Source: JAUVKA01 sp964465145
Lineage (GTDB): Bacteria; Bacteroidota; Bacteroidia; Bacteroidales; UBA12481
Direction: 5' to 3'
Assembly: GCA_964465145.1 (NCBI GenBank)
Contig: CAYXJR010000011.1
Location: 1-64,000, forward strand
Length of the DNA stretch: 64,000 nucleotides
Positions 1 to 8,035 of this stretch are shown here, piece by piece. Each line of letters opens with the position of its first letter. The first letter of the stretch is position 1. Under the pieces are notes generated by a model that saw only the letters and a program-made list of their open reading frames with translations, was not told where the DNA came from and made no database searches. Both the position numbers and the translations under genes were made by a program.

Positions 1-5
1 CCATA

Positions 6-96
6 GCCGCATCCCGCACCCCGCACCCCGCACCCCGCATTCCGCATCCCGCATCCCGCATCCCGCATTCCGCATCCCGCACCCCGCATCCCGCAT
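6..96. repeat. Heptanucleotide tandem array, unit CCCGCAT
   Basis: Thirteen consecutive 7-base units run without a gap. The units are CCCGCAT or CCCGCAC, with occasional TCCGCAT and a first unit GCCGCAT. The array may continue beyond the left edge of the window. It is far more GC-rich than its surroundings and ends about 80 bases before the acyl-CoA synthetase start. There are no spacers, so it is not a CRISPR array. It is one of four 7-bp-period arrays in this window, each with a different unit. Confidence 0.9.
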
Positions 97-176
97 CCCT
101 TTTCCAAAACCTGATTCCCATCATTTTTATATCACGTTAATAATGGTTATTTTGTTATACACCCAAAAAGTGTTAA

Positions 177-2231
177 ATGGTAACAAAAGAGCTGATCAAT
201 CCCCGCAGTATTGTGGTTGTCGGGGCTTCAAATGATATTAGTAAACCCGGCGGGAAGATTCTTAAGAACATCCTTGATGGCAAATTCCCCGGGGATTTAT
301 ATGCATCCAACCCTAAAGAGGATGAGATCCAGGGAGTTCGGTCGTACAGGGATCCTGGAAACCTGCCTCAGGTCGACCTTGCCATTCTGGCTATAGCTGC
401 ACGTTATTGCCCCGAAGTGATCCGGATCCTGGCAAATGAAAAGGGAACCCGGGCCTTTATTATTATCTCTGCAGGTTTTTCGGAAGAGAATGAAGAAGGG
501 TCTAGGATAGAGCAGGAGATAGTGGGAATAATGGAAGAAACCGGAAGCTGCCTGATCGGTCCGAATTGCATAGGGGTGATCAATACATGTTATAACGGAT
601 GTTTCACTCTTCCTATTCCTAAGCTGGATTCCCGGGGCGTAGATTTTATTTCGGCATCGGGAGCGACTGCAGTATATGTTATGGAGGCTTCCATCCCAAA
701 TGGATTGACATATTCAAGCGTTTATTCGGTTGGCAATTCGGCCCAACTCGGAGTGGAGGATATCCTTGCTTATCTGGATGAATCCTTCGACCCGGAAGAG
801 AGCTCTAAGGTGAAGCTCTTATACATGGAAGACATCAAAAAGCCGCAGAAATTACTACACCACGCCAGCTCACTGGTTCGGAAAGGATGCCGGATTGCAG
901 CTATAAAAGCTGGCAGATCGGAAGCGGGTAGCAGAGCAGCTTCCTCCCATACTGGTGCCCTGGCCAACTCAGATCTTGCCGTGAGTGCCTTGTTTAGAAA
1001 AGCGGGGATTGTCCGTTGTGATAGTCGTGAAGAACTTGCCGTTTTGGGTGGTATTTTTATGCACAAGGAGTTAAAGGGGAAAAATATTGCCATCATAACG
1101 CATGCAGGGGGACCTGCTGTAATGCTTACTGATGTTTTGACGGAAGGAGGATTGTCTGTCCCTCATTTGGAAGGTACTGCAGCCGATGAGCTATTGGAAC
1201 TCCTTCACCCGGGTTCGTCGGCAGCGAATCCTATTGATGTCCTGGCCACAGGAAATGTTGATCAGATAAGAGCCTGCATCGATTTTGTCGATCAGCGATT
1301 TGATAATATTGACGGGATGGTAGTGATTTTTGGATCTCCCGGGCTCTTCTCGATGGATCCGGTGTACCAACTGATACACGAAAAAATGGAAACTGCCGGT
1401 AAACCTATTTTTCCTGTTCTTCCCTCTGTAATAAATGCCAGTAAGGAAATTCAAAATTTTCTTAATCTTGGCGGGATAAATTTTCCGGATGAGGTGGTTT
1501 TTGGCCGGGCATTGGTAAAAGCTGCCAAAAGCCGGGAAGCTGCAGGGATAATTATCCATCCTAAGATCGATAAATCTACAATACGCCGAATAATTGAAGA
1601 TTCCAGTGATGGGTATCTTGAACCACTCCTGGTTCAGGAAATTATTGATGCTGCTGGAATTAGCCGGGTTGGGGAATGTTATGCTGAAACTCTGCCAGAA
1701 GCACATAAGGCAGCTGAAAAGCTAGGTTATCCCCTTGTGATGAAGGTTATAGGTCCGGTTCATAAATCGGATGTGGGAGGAGTGGCCCTTAATATTAACA
1801 GCGATACCGAGGCGGAGGAAGAATTCAAACGGATCATGTGTATATCAGGGTCTAAAGGGGTTTTAATTCAACCCCAATTAAGCGGGCTGGAATTGTTTAT
1901 TGGTGCAAAAACTGAAGGAGATTTCGGCCACCTGATTCTTTTTGGCATGGGAGGGATTTTTGTCGAGGTTTTGAAAGATGTTCAATCCGGACTTGCGCCA
2001 TTGGGAAAAGAGGAGATTAGCAGGATGGTGCAGTCACTTAAAGCATATCCATTACTTCTGGGAATAAGGGGTTCTAATGGAGTTGATGTCCCGGGATTTG
2101 AGGATGTTATTAGCAGGGTTTCAGCTCTTGTGAGTGTCGCTCCGGAAATTATTGAAATGGACTTGAATCCTATTATAGCTACAACACAATCTGTTGCATG
2201 TGTCGATGCCCGCATCCGTATAAAAAGTTGA
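177..2231 (+). CDS. Acetate/acyl-CoA ligase (ADP-forming), fused alpha-beta
   Basis: Converts acyl-CoA + ADP + Pi to the organic acid + CoA + ATP, so it recovers ATP from acyl-CoA by substrate-level phosphorylation in the cytoplasm. The 684 residues hold a CoA-binding Rossmann domain (about 7-135, with VVVGASND near 13-20), a succinyl-CoA-ligase-like middle with the phosphohistidine motif SSHTGALA (His258), and a C-terminal ATP-grasp part (about 470-684, with KVIGPVHKSDVGGV). This is the usual order for single-chain alpha-beta enzymes of the family. It lies upstream of flavodoxin, an aminotransferase and a 2-oxoacid:ferredoxin oxidoreductase, which would supply its acyl-CoA. The acyl preference (acetyl, branched, aryl) cannot be read from the sequence. 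The start is the first ATG; no clear ribosome binding site is visible. Confidence 0.9.
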   Translation: MVTKELINPRSIVVVGASNDISKPGGKILKNILDGKFPGDLYASNPKEDEIQGVRSYRDPGNLPQVDLAILAIAARYCPEVIRILANEKGTRAFIIISAGFSEENEEGSRIEQEIVGIMEETGSCLIGPNCIGVINTCYNGCFTLPIPKLDSRGVDFISASGATAVYVMEASIPNGLTYSSVYSVGNSAQLGVEDILAYLDESFDPEESSKVKLLYMEDIKKPQKLLHHASSLVRKGCRIAAIKAGRSEAGSRAASSHTGALANSDLAVSALFRKAGIVRCDSREELAVLGGIFMHKELKGKNIAIITHAGGPAVMLTDVLTEGGLSVPHLEGTAADELLELLHPGSSAANPIDVLATGNVDQIRACIDFVDQRFDNIDGMVVIFGSPGLFSMDPVYQLIHEKMETAGKPIFPVLPSVINASKEIQNFLNLGGINFPDEVVFGRALVKAAKSREAAGIIIHPKIDKSTIRRIIEDSSDGYLEPLLVQEIIDAAGISRVGECYAETLPEAHKAAEKLGYPLVMKVIGPVHKSDVGGVALNINSDTEAEEEFKRIMCISGSKGVLIQPQLSGLELFIGAKTEGDFGHLILFGMGGIFVEVLKDVQSGLAPLGKEEISRMVQSLKAYPLLLGIRGSNGVDVPGFEDVISRVSALVSVAPEIIEMDLNPIIATTQSVACVDARIRIKS

Positions 2232-2263
2232 TAAAAATCACCTGTTTCACCCTTAGAAAATTT

Positions 2264-2271
2264 TATCTTTG
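2264..2271 (+). promoter_or_regulatory. Bacteroidota -7 promoter element TATCTTTG
   Basis: Exact match to the Bacteroidota -7 consensus TAnnTTTG, 20 bases before the flavodoxin ATG. It implies that the flavodoxin has its own promoter separate from the upstream synthetase gene. Confidence 0.7.
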
Positions 2272-2291
2272 TTAGATACAAGAAAAGAGAA

Positions 2292-2813
2292 ATGAATAAA
2301 GTAGCAATATTCTTTGGCCCTGAAGGGGGCAGCACTGAGAAAGTAGCCAGAATGATGGCTTCAGAAATTGGTGAGGAGCACGCAATCCTTATCCCTGTTG
2401 AGGGTGCAACTGATAGCGACTTAGAGCCTTATAGCAATATTATCTTTGGTGGACCAACTGTAGGGACACATACATGGAGAGATGACACTTCAAATAATGA
2501 ATGGGATCTTTTTCTTGGCCGTCTGGGTGAAATGAAACTCGGTAAAAAGAGATGCGCGATATTTGGCTTGGGTGATCATGTAAGCTATGCCCATCATTTT
2601 GTTGACAATATTGGAGTTATGGCTCAACGCCTTGAGGAAGCCGGCGCCCAATTAGTGGGCCTTGTCCCGGTTAGCGATTATACTTTTAAAGATTCACTTG
2701 CCCAACGTGGGGAGCTTTTCATGGGTCTTCCTTTAGATGAGGACTTTGAGTCGGAAAAGACACACGGCCGTATATCTAATTGGGTCCTCCAACTACAAAA
2801 GGAATTTTATTAA
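2292..2813 (+). CDS. Flavodoxin
   Basis: FMN-binding electron carrier of 173 residues, the size of long-chain flavodoxins. The N-terminus VAIFFGPEGGSTEKVARMMA is a variant phosphate-binding loop (usual form T/S-x-T-G-x-T). The central FGGPTVGTHTWRDD and later FGLGDHVSYAHHFVDNIG match the two FMN-stacking loops. It has its own TAnnTTTG promoter and a hairpin terminator downstream. It sits between the ADP-forming synthetase and the aminotransferase/oxidoreductase genes, so it may accept low-potential electrons in place of ferredoxin; that role is inferred from context. Fairly sure of the family. Confidence 0.9.
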   Translation: MNKVAIFFGPEGGSTEKVARMMASEIGEEHAILIPVEGATDSDLEPYSNIIFGGPTVGTHTWRDDTSNNEWDLFLGRLGEMKLGKKRCAIFGLGDHVSYAHHFVDNIGVMAQRLEEAGAQLVGLVPVSDYTFKDSLAQRGELFMGLPLDEDFESEKTHGRISNWVLQLQKEFY

Positions 2814-2827
2814 CCAAAAATACTTTG

Positions 2828-2858
2828 GAAAACGGTGACTCAGGTTGCCGTTTTCTGT
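2828..2858 (+). terminator. Rho-independent terminator after flavodoxin
   Basis: Inverted repeat GAAAACGG / CCGTTTTC with a 12-base loop, directly after the flavodoxin stop and running into a T-rich stretch. Confidence 0.7.
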
Positions 2859-2910
2859 TTAAATAATTTGTGTTTTTAACTTATTGCCATCAGAACAACA
2901 CCGGGTGCAA

Positions 2911-4242
2911 ATGAAAAATACACCAATTGATTTTCAGGTAGTAAAAGAGCAGATTGAAGGGGCAAAGATGTCGAACATTGGAAGGGCATCTATCCGGGAA
3001 TTAGTTCGGCTGGTTAATGAGATTGAGCGTATCACAGGAGAAAAATTTATAAGGATGGAAATGGGGGTTCCAGGATTGGAGCCGCCTGATATTGGAATCG
3101 AAGCAGAAATTGCAGCCTTGCGCCGGGGTGTGGCTTCAAAATATCCTTTGATCAATGGCGTCCCTGAATTGAAAAGGGAAATAAATAGGTTTGTAAAACT
3201 ATTCCTGAATATTGAAGTAGGTGAAGAGGGATGCATACCAACGGTTGGGGCTATGCAGGGTGCAATGGCCGCATTTATGGTGGCCAATCGCTCCGATCGG
3301 ACCAAACTGGGAACTTTATTTATCGATCCTGGATTTCCAGTGCAGAAAGCTCAATGCAGGGTACTTGGACATGATTATGAGAGCTTTGATGTGTATGATC
3401 ACCGCGGGGAAAAGTTACGGCCGAAGTTGGAATCGTACTTGAGAACAAGCAATATATCCACTATCCTTTATTCAAACCCCAATAACCCATCCTGGATATG
3501 TTTTACCGAGGGTGAATTGCAAATTATTGGAGAGCTTGCAGATAAGTATGATGCAATAGTTATTGAAGATTTGGCCTATTTTGGCATGGATTTTCGAAAA
3601 GACTATTCTCAACCCGGTCAACCCCCATATCAGCCCACGGTGGCAAGATATGTGGACAACTGGATTCTACTGATTTCCGGATCAAAGGTATTTTCTTTTG
3701 CGGGAGAGCGGGTTGGTGCCATGGTGATTTCAGACCATCTGTTTACAAGATGTTATCCTGATTTACTAAGGTATTACACATCAGACTATTTTGGATATTC
3801 CATGATTTTTGGAGCACTTTATAGTCTGTCAGCGGGGGTAAACCACTCTTCACAATATGGATTAGCAGCCATGCTCAAAGCTGCTAATGACGGCGAGTTT
3901 AATTTTGTTGACAGTGTTAGAGTATATGAGGAGAAGGCCCGGATCATGAAAAAGCTATTTTTGAGCAATGGATTCTATATCGTTTATGACAAGGATATAG
4001 ATACGCCAATAGCAGATGGATTTTATTTCACCATAGCCTATCCGGGAATAACTGGAGATGAATTGCTTCGGGAACTTCTTTTTTACGGGATAAGTGCTAT
4101 CTCGTTGAATATTACGGGTAGTACACGAACAGATGGGTTAAGGGCCTGCGTTTCTCAAGTTCATCCAAGCCAATACCCTGTATTAGAATCAAGGTTAAGA
4201 CGTTTTAATGAGGATCAGCAGGGGAAAAAGGAAGGTCATTGA
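2911..4242 (+). CDS. PLP-dependent aminotransferase, class I/II
   Basis: Fold-type I aminotransferase that should convert an amino acid to its 2-oxoacid in the cytoplasm. Visible motifs are YSNPNNPSW (the NPNNP substrate loop), VIEDLAYFGMD (the PLP-pyridine Asp region) and SGSKVFSFAGERVGAM (the Schiff-base Lys followed by the phosphate-binding Arg). I chose the ATG at 2911; the frame also reads from a TTG at 2884, which would add nine residues. About 100 bases downstream begins the korDABC-type operon, so the product may feed that enzyme: amino acid to 2-oxoacid to acyl-CoA. The amino acid used is unknown. The length of 443 residues is slightly longer than typical AspC-like enzymes. Confidence 0.85.
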   Translation: MKNTPIDFQVVKEQIEGAKMSNIGRASIRELVRLVNEIERITGEKFIRMEMGVPGLEPPDIGIEAEIAALRRGVASKYPLINGVPELKREINRFVKLFLNIEVGEEGCIPTVGAMQGAMAAFMVANRSDRTKLGTLFIDPGFPVQKAQCRVLGHDYESFDVYDHRGEKLRPKLESYLRTSNISTILYSNPNNPSWICFTEGELQIIGELADKYDAIVIEDLAYFGMDFRKDYSQPGQPPYQPTVARYVDNWILLISGSKVFSFAGERVGAMVISDHLFTRCYPDLLRYYTSDYFGYSMIFGALYSLSAGVNHSSQYGLAAMLKAANDGEFNFVDSVRVYEEKARIMKKLFLSNGFYIVYDKDIDTPIADGFYFTIAYPGITGDELLRELLFYGISAISLNITGSTRTDGLRACVSQVHPSQYPVLESRLRRFNEDQQGKKEGH

Positions 4243-4309
4243 TTTCTGTATTTCCGGTTTGCATGAAATAAATCATGTTAGAATTATGACAATGGCATAT
4301 TGAATTGAT

Positions 4310-4317
4310 TATATTTA
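4310..4317 (+). promoter_or_regulatory. Possible -7 promoter element TATATTTA
   Basis: One mismatch to TAnnTTTG (final A for G), 24 bases before the ferredoxin-type subunit ATG. It would serve the four-gene oxidoreductase operon. Weak on its own. Confidence 0.4.
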
Positions 4318-4341
4318 GAAACTGATAAAATACTTGATAAT

Positions 4342-4590
4342 ATGGCAAAAGTAAGAGGCGCAATCGTTGTTGATGTGGAACATTGCAAAGGTTGCGAAAT
4401 CTGCATGGTTACCTGTCCCGACCAGGTTATTGGAATGGCAACGGAGGTGAATGGGAAAGGATACCATTATGCTTACATGGAAAACCCAGAGCAATGTACT
4501 GGTTGTGTCAATTGTGCTATTGTTTGTCCTGACGGTGTTATTACAGTATACAAAGTTAAACTCAAGCCAGAAAACGAAAAGACTATATAA
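4342..4590 (+). CDS. korD: 2-oxoacid:ferredoxin oxidoreductase, delta (ferredoxin) subunit
   Basis: An 82-residue two-cluster ferredoxin subunit. Two classic 4Fe-4S motifs are present: CKGCEICMVTCP (from Cys15) and CTGCVNCAIVCP (from about Cys53). It passes electrons from the thiamine-bound intermediate to external ferredoxin or flavodoxin. Its stop overlaps the next start by one base (TAATG), a sign of translational coupling. It is first of four genes in the order delta-alpha-beta-gamma. Naming as Kor (2-oxoglutarate) rather than Vor (branched-chain 2-oxoacid) cannot be settled here. Confidence 0.85.
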   Translation: MAKVRGAIVVDVEHCKGCEICMVTCPDQVIGMATEVNGKGYHYAYMENPEQCTGCVNCAIVCPDGVITVYKVKLKPENEKTI

Positions 4591-5660
4591 TGAAGGAACT
4601 GAAACTCTTGAAAGGCAATGAAGCCATTGCAGAAGGAGCCATCCGGGCTGGTGCAGATGCTTATTTCGGCTACCCAATCACTCCCCAGTCTGAAGTTATG
4701 GAGTATCTTATGGCCGAAAGACCTGAACAGAGAACAGGTATGGTTGTTTTACAGGCGGAAAGTGAAGTAGCCGTTATCAACATGGTTTATGGTGCTGCCG
4801 GTACTGGAAAAAAAGTACTAACATCATCTTCCAGTCCTGGAATTAGTTTGATGCAGGAGGGCATCTCTTATATCGCTGGTGCTGAATTGCCCTGCGTAAT
4901 AGTCAATGTGGTGCGAGGAGGTCCTGGTCTGGGAACTATTCAACCCTCTCAGGCCGACTATTTTCAAACTACAAAGGGAGGTGGACATGGTGATTATCGA
5001 TTGATTACAATTGCCCCTGCTTCAGTTCAGGAAATGTTCGATTTTGTTGATCTGGGCTTCGAATTAGCATTTAAATACAGGAATCCTGTGATGATCCTTT
5101 CAGATGGCCTGATTGGCCAGATGATGGAAAAGGTTGAGCTTAGTGAGCAAAAGCCAAGAGCAACAGAATTTGACCAAAGCTGGGTGACCACTGGCAAATC
5201 CCCTGACCGGGAACACAATGTGATCACTTCCCTTGATCTGGATGCCAGCCGGCAGGAAGCTCATAATATTCATTTACAGGCAAAGTACAGGATGGTTGAG
5301 GAAAATGAAGTGAGGTACGAGGAGCTTCAGACAGGGGATGCCGAATACCTCTTTGTTGCCTATGGCTCCAGTTCCAGAATTTGCCAGAAGGCGATGGAGC
5401 TGGCTCGTAAAAAAGGGCTTAAAGTTGGCTTATTGCGCCTCATTAGCCTGTTCCCTTTCCCTAAAGCAATCATCAGGGAATTGGCTGGCCGGGTTAAAGC
5501 AATGATGTGCGTGGAACAAAGCGCTGGTCAAATGGTTGAAGATGTAAGGCTTGCCGCTGGTTGCAAAATAAAAATCGAACATTTTGGCCGTATGGGTGGA
5601 ATGATCCCTATACCAGAGGAAGTCCTTGAGGCCCTGGAACAAAATATAATAGGAGAATAA
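4590..5660 (+). CDS. korA: 2-oxoacid:ferredoxin oxidoreductase, alpha subunit (VorB/KorA type)
   Basis: The 356-residue alpha subunit holds the pyrimidine-binding and transketolase C-terminal-like domains. The start LKGNEAIAEGAIRAGADAYFGYPITPQSEV is the typical opening (GN-x-A-x-A-x-GA-x-AG and GYPITP), and SSSPGISLMQEGISY lies further on. A subunit of this size is usually labelled 3-methyl-2-oxobutanoate dehydrogenase VorB or 2-oxoglutarate KorA. It works with the beta subunit two bases downstream. The substrate could be 2-oxoglutarate, branched-chain or aromatic 2-oxoacids; the nearby aminotransferase and ADP-forming synthetase favour amino-acid breakdown, which is inference. Confidence 0.88.
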   Translation: MKELKLLKGNEAIAEGAIRAGADAYFGYPITPQSEVMEYLMAERPEQRTGMVVLQAESEVAVINMVYGAAGTGKKVLTSSSSPGISLMQEGISYIAGAELPCVIVNVVRGGPGLGTIQPSQADYFQTTKGGGHGDYRLITIAPASVQEMFDFVDLGFELAFKYRNPVMILSDGLIGQMMEKVELSEQKPRATEFDQSWVTTGKSPDREHNVITSLDLDASRQEAHNIHLQAKYRMVEENEVRYEELQTGDAEYLFVAYGSSSRICQKAMELARKKGLKVGLLRLISLFPFPKAIIRELAGRVKAMMCVEQSAGQMVEDVRLAAGCKIKIEHFGRMGGMIPIPEEVLEALEQNIIGE

Positions 5661-5662
5661 TC

Positions 5663-6454
5663 ATGGATATTCAAGATATTATCAAACCGGAAAATCTGGT
5701 ATATAAGAAGACCGATTTGATGCTGGACAAGGTGCTAAGTTATTGCCCTGGATGTGGTCATGGTACGGCACACAGGCTTCTGATGGAAGTTATAGATGAA
5801 CTTGGCATACAGGAAGATACCATTGGAGTAGCTCCTGTTGGTTGTTCGGTTCTTGCATACGATTTTATGAATGTGGATATGCAGGGGGCCGCTCATGGCC
5901 GGGCACCTGCAGTAGCCACCGGCATCAAACGATGCTGGCCTGATAAATATGTATTCACATACCAGGGTGATGGTGACCTAGCGGCTATTGGAACTGCAGA
6001 AACCATCCATGCCTGTAATCGCGGTGAAAATATCACCATAATTTTTATTAATAACGGCATCTATGGTATGACAGGCGGGCAAATGGCACCGACCACCCTT
6101 GAGGGAATGCGCACTTCCACCTGTCCGTACGGACGGGATGTAAAATCCATGGGGTATCCTATAAAAATGACTGAACTGGTGGCGCAGTTACCCGGCACTT
6201 ATTTTGTTACCCGACATTCGGTTCATACAGCGAGGGCGGTAAGAAGGACTAAAAAAGCTATGCTAAAAGCTTTTGAAGTGCAAAAGGAAAAGAAGGGCCT
6301 CTCTTTTATTGAAATTGTTTCAAATTGCAATTCGGGATGGAAAATGACACCTGTAAAATCCAACGAATGGATGGAGGAGAATATGTTTCCATTTTTTGAA
6401 TTGGGCGACATCAAGGTGGATGGGAAATTGGTAAAGAAAAAGTCAGACAAATAA
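5663..6454 (+). CDS. korB: 2-oxoacid:ferredoxin oxidoreductase, beta (TPP-binding) subunit
   Basis: A 263-residue thiamine diphosphate-binding subunit. CPGCGHGTAHRL near the N-terminus contains the conserved cluster/TPP cysteines. The Mg-TPP motif is GDGDLAAIGTAETIHACNRG...INNGIYGMTGGQMAPTT, here quoted in parts. It follows the alpha gene by two bases and precedes the gamma gene by nine, so one transcript is expected. It catalyses decarboxylation of the 2-oxoacid and acyl transfer to CoA with the alpha subunit. Confidence 0.9.
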   Translation: MDIQDIIKPENLVYKKTDLMLDKVLSYCPGCGHGTAHRLLMEVIDELGIQEDTIGVAPVGCSVLAYDFMNVDMQGAAHGRAPAVATGIKRCWPDKYVFTYQGDGDLAAIGTAETIHACNRGENITIIFINNGIYGMTGGQMAPTTLEGMRTSTCPYGRDVKSMGYPIKMTELVAQLPGTYFVTRHSVHTARAVRRTKKAMLKAFEVQKEKKGLSFIEIVSNCNSGWKMTPVKSNEWMEENMFPFFELGDIKVDGKLVKKKSDK

Positions 6455-6463
6455 AGCAAAAAG

Positions 6464-7021
6464 ATGACCGAAGAAATAATCATTGCCGGTTTTGGAGGGC
6501 AGGGAGTCCTTTCGATGGGTAAAATACTGGCCTATTCAGGAATAATGCAAGACCAGGAGGTAAGCTGGTTTCCATCCTATGGACCTGAAATGAGAGGCGG
6601 AACAGCCAATGTGACTGTTATTCTGAGTGATAAGAGGATCAGCTCACCAGTTCTCAGGGTGTTCGATACGGCTATACTTTTGAACCAGCAATCGATGGAT
6701 AAATTTGAAGCTTCTGTAAAACCCGGAGGTATATTGCTCTATGATGGTAACGGAATAACTCACCATCCCAGTCGTAATGATATAAATATATGGCGGGTTG
6801 ATGCTGCCGGAGAGTCGGCCCGTATGGGAGCAACCAAAGTTTTTAACATGATTGTGCTTGGAGCATATCTTCAAATTATGCCAGTGGTTAAGCTGGAAAA
6901 TGTAATTGAAGGGCTTAAAAAATCTCTTCCCGAACGGTATCACCATCTACTTGGTGATAATGAAAAGGCGATATTACGCGGTCACGAGATAGTACAATCA
7001 ATACAGAAGGTTAATCAATAG
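6464..7021 (+). CDS. korC: 2-oxoacid:ferredoxin oxidoreductase, gamma subunit
   Basis: A 185-residue gamma subunit. The opening IIIAGFGGQGVLSMGKILAYSG is the family signature, and SWFPSYGPEMRGGTANVTV is the second conserved block. It completes the four-subunit complex and is the last gene of the operon. A complex palindrome follows within ten bases of the stop, before the convergent SDR gene. Confidence 0.9.
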   Translation: MTEEIIIAGFGGQGVLSMGKILAYSGIMQDQEVSWFPSYGPEMRGGTANVTVILSDKRISSPVLRVFDTAILLNQQSMDKFEASVKPGGILLYDGNGITHHPSRNDINIWRVDAAGESARMGATKVFNMIVLGAYLQIMPVVKLENVIEGLKKSLPERYHHLLGDNEKAILRGHEIVQSIQKVNQ

Positions 7022-7026
7022 CGATA

Positions 7027-7064
7027 AATAGCGAACGGTTCGCTTAAGCGTACGGTTCGCTATT
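7027..7064. repeat. REP-like nested palindrome (copy A)
   Basis: Outer arms AATAGCGAAC / GTTCGCTATT enclose a perfect inner palindrome CGCTTAAGCG and a second one, GCGAAC-G-GTTCGC. The octamer ACGGTTCG occurs twice. It lies between the convergent korC and SDR genes and could act as a two-way terminator. A related palindrome with the same octamer and core is at 59843-59867, which suggests a dispersed repeat family. Confidence 0.75.
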
Positions 7065-7080
7065 ATTAATATTGTATAGC

Positions 7081-7893
7081 CTAAGATTCAAAAGTATTTT
7101 TCGCCTGCATTGACCTGAGTTTTTTATACAGAAGGCGGGGAAAAAATTTGTGCAAGTAGATCCCAAGAATCTCTTTTCCCCCGAATGTTGCTTCCCTCTT
7201 ACCTTTTATTACAGCCTTAATGACTTTATTGGCAAGGATATCAGGATCCATTCCTGCAGCCTGAAATTTGCTCATTCTATTAAATTTCTCACCCTTTGAG
7301 TTCAGGGCATTAACCGAAACATCTGTACGGATATAGCCGGGGCAGAGTATGGTCACCTTAATATTATAATCCCAAAGTTCCTCCCGAAGTGTGTCAAAAA
7401 AACCGTGTAGTGCATGTTTGGGCCCTGCATATGCCGATCTGAGCGGTGTTCCAAATTTCCCAACCACCGAAGAGGTGATAATAATATGGCCCTTCCTGGA
7501 GCTTATCATATGAGGTAAAATGGCCTTTGTAAGAGCTACATGCCCCAGGTAATTAATATCCATCATCTTTTTGTCAATAGCCACTGGTGTTTCAATGGCC
7601 AGAGCCCGGGAGCTGACACCGGCATTATTGAAAAGGTAATCTATTTTACCAAATCGGGCCATTACCTGCTGAACCAGATGAGGAAAGTTGTCATAGATTT
7701 CCATATCCATTGGAACAACCATGAAATCGGATTCCGGGAGCCCTGTCTCCCGGGCTACCCTCTGGAGCTCATCTATTCTACGCGCTGAAAGTACCACCTT
7801 TGCACCCTCCCTGGCACATGCTTTGGCCAGGGATTCTCCTATTCCACTAGAAGCCCCTGTAATCCAGACTATTTGATTCAAGAGTTTTTGCAT
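7081..7893 (-). CDS. Short-chain dehydrogenase/reductase (SDR)
   Basis: Classical NAD(P)-dependent SDR. The cofactor loop is VWITGASSGIGESLAKA; the structural motif is LFNNAGVS (NNAG); the catalytic residues are Ser in IIITSSVVGKFG and the Tyr/Lys pair in YAGPKHAL; CPGYIRT follows. The C-terminal tail is basic (FFPRLLYKKLRSMQAK) and may associate with membrane, as in DHRS7-like proteins. I prefer the ATG at 7893 because it leaves six residues before the first strand, as is usual; an ATG at 7908 adds five. Single gene, convergent with korC. The substrate is unknown. Confidence 0.88.
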   Translation of the reverse strand: MQKLLNQIVWITGASSGIGESLAKACAREGAKVVLSARRIDELQRVARETGLPESDFMVVPMDMEIYDNFPHLVQQVMARFGKIDYLFNNAGVSSRALAIETPVAIDKKMMDINYLGHVALTKAILPHMISSRKGHIIITSSVVGKFGTPLRSAYAGPKHALHGFFDTLREELWDYNIKVTILCPGYIRTDVSVNALNSKGEKFNRMSKFQAAGMDPDILANKVIKAVIKGKREATFGGKEILGIYLHKFFPRLLYKKLRSMQAKNTFES

Positions 7894-7957
7894 TAAACAA
7901 AGTTTCATCGAAAATATATAAATGGGATGTAAGTATTGTGATCTTTATTAAAACTTT

Positions 7958-7990
7958 TTTGACAACAGCTTGGATTCAGTGTTATCTTTG
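7958..7990 (+). promoter_or_regulatory. Promoter of the VOC gene (-33 TTTG, -7 TATCTTTG)
   Basis: TTTG at 7958-7961 and TATCTTTG at 7983-7990, spaced by 21 bases, match the Bacteroidota vegetative promoter. The VOC start lies 45 bases further on. Confidence 0.75.
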
Positions 7991-8035
7991 CAAACACAAA
8001 AGACTCGTAAATAATAAAGTTAATCGCGAATTAGG

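Noticed and set aside
6..96. CRISPR-like array
   Set aside because: The units are 7 bases with no spacers and no cas genes nearby.
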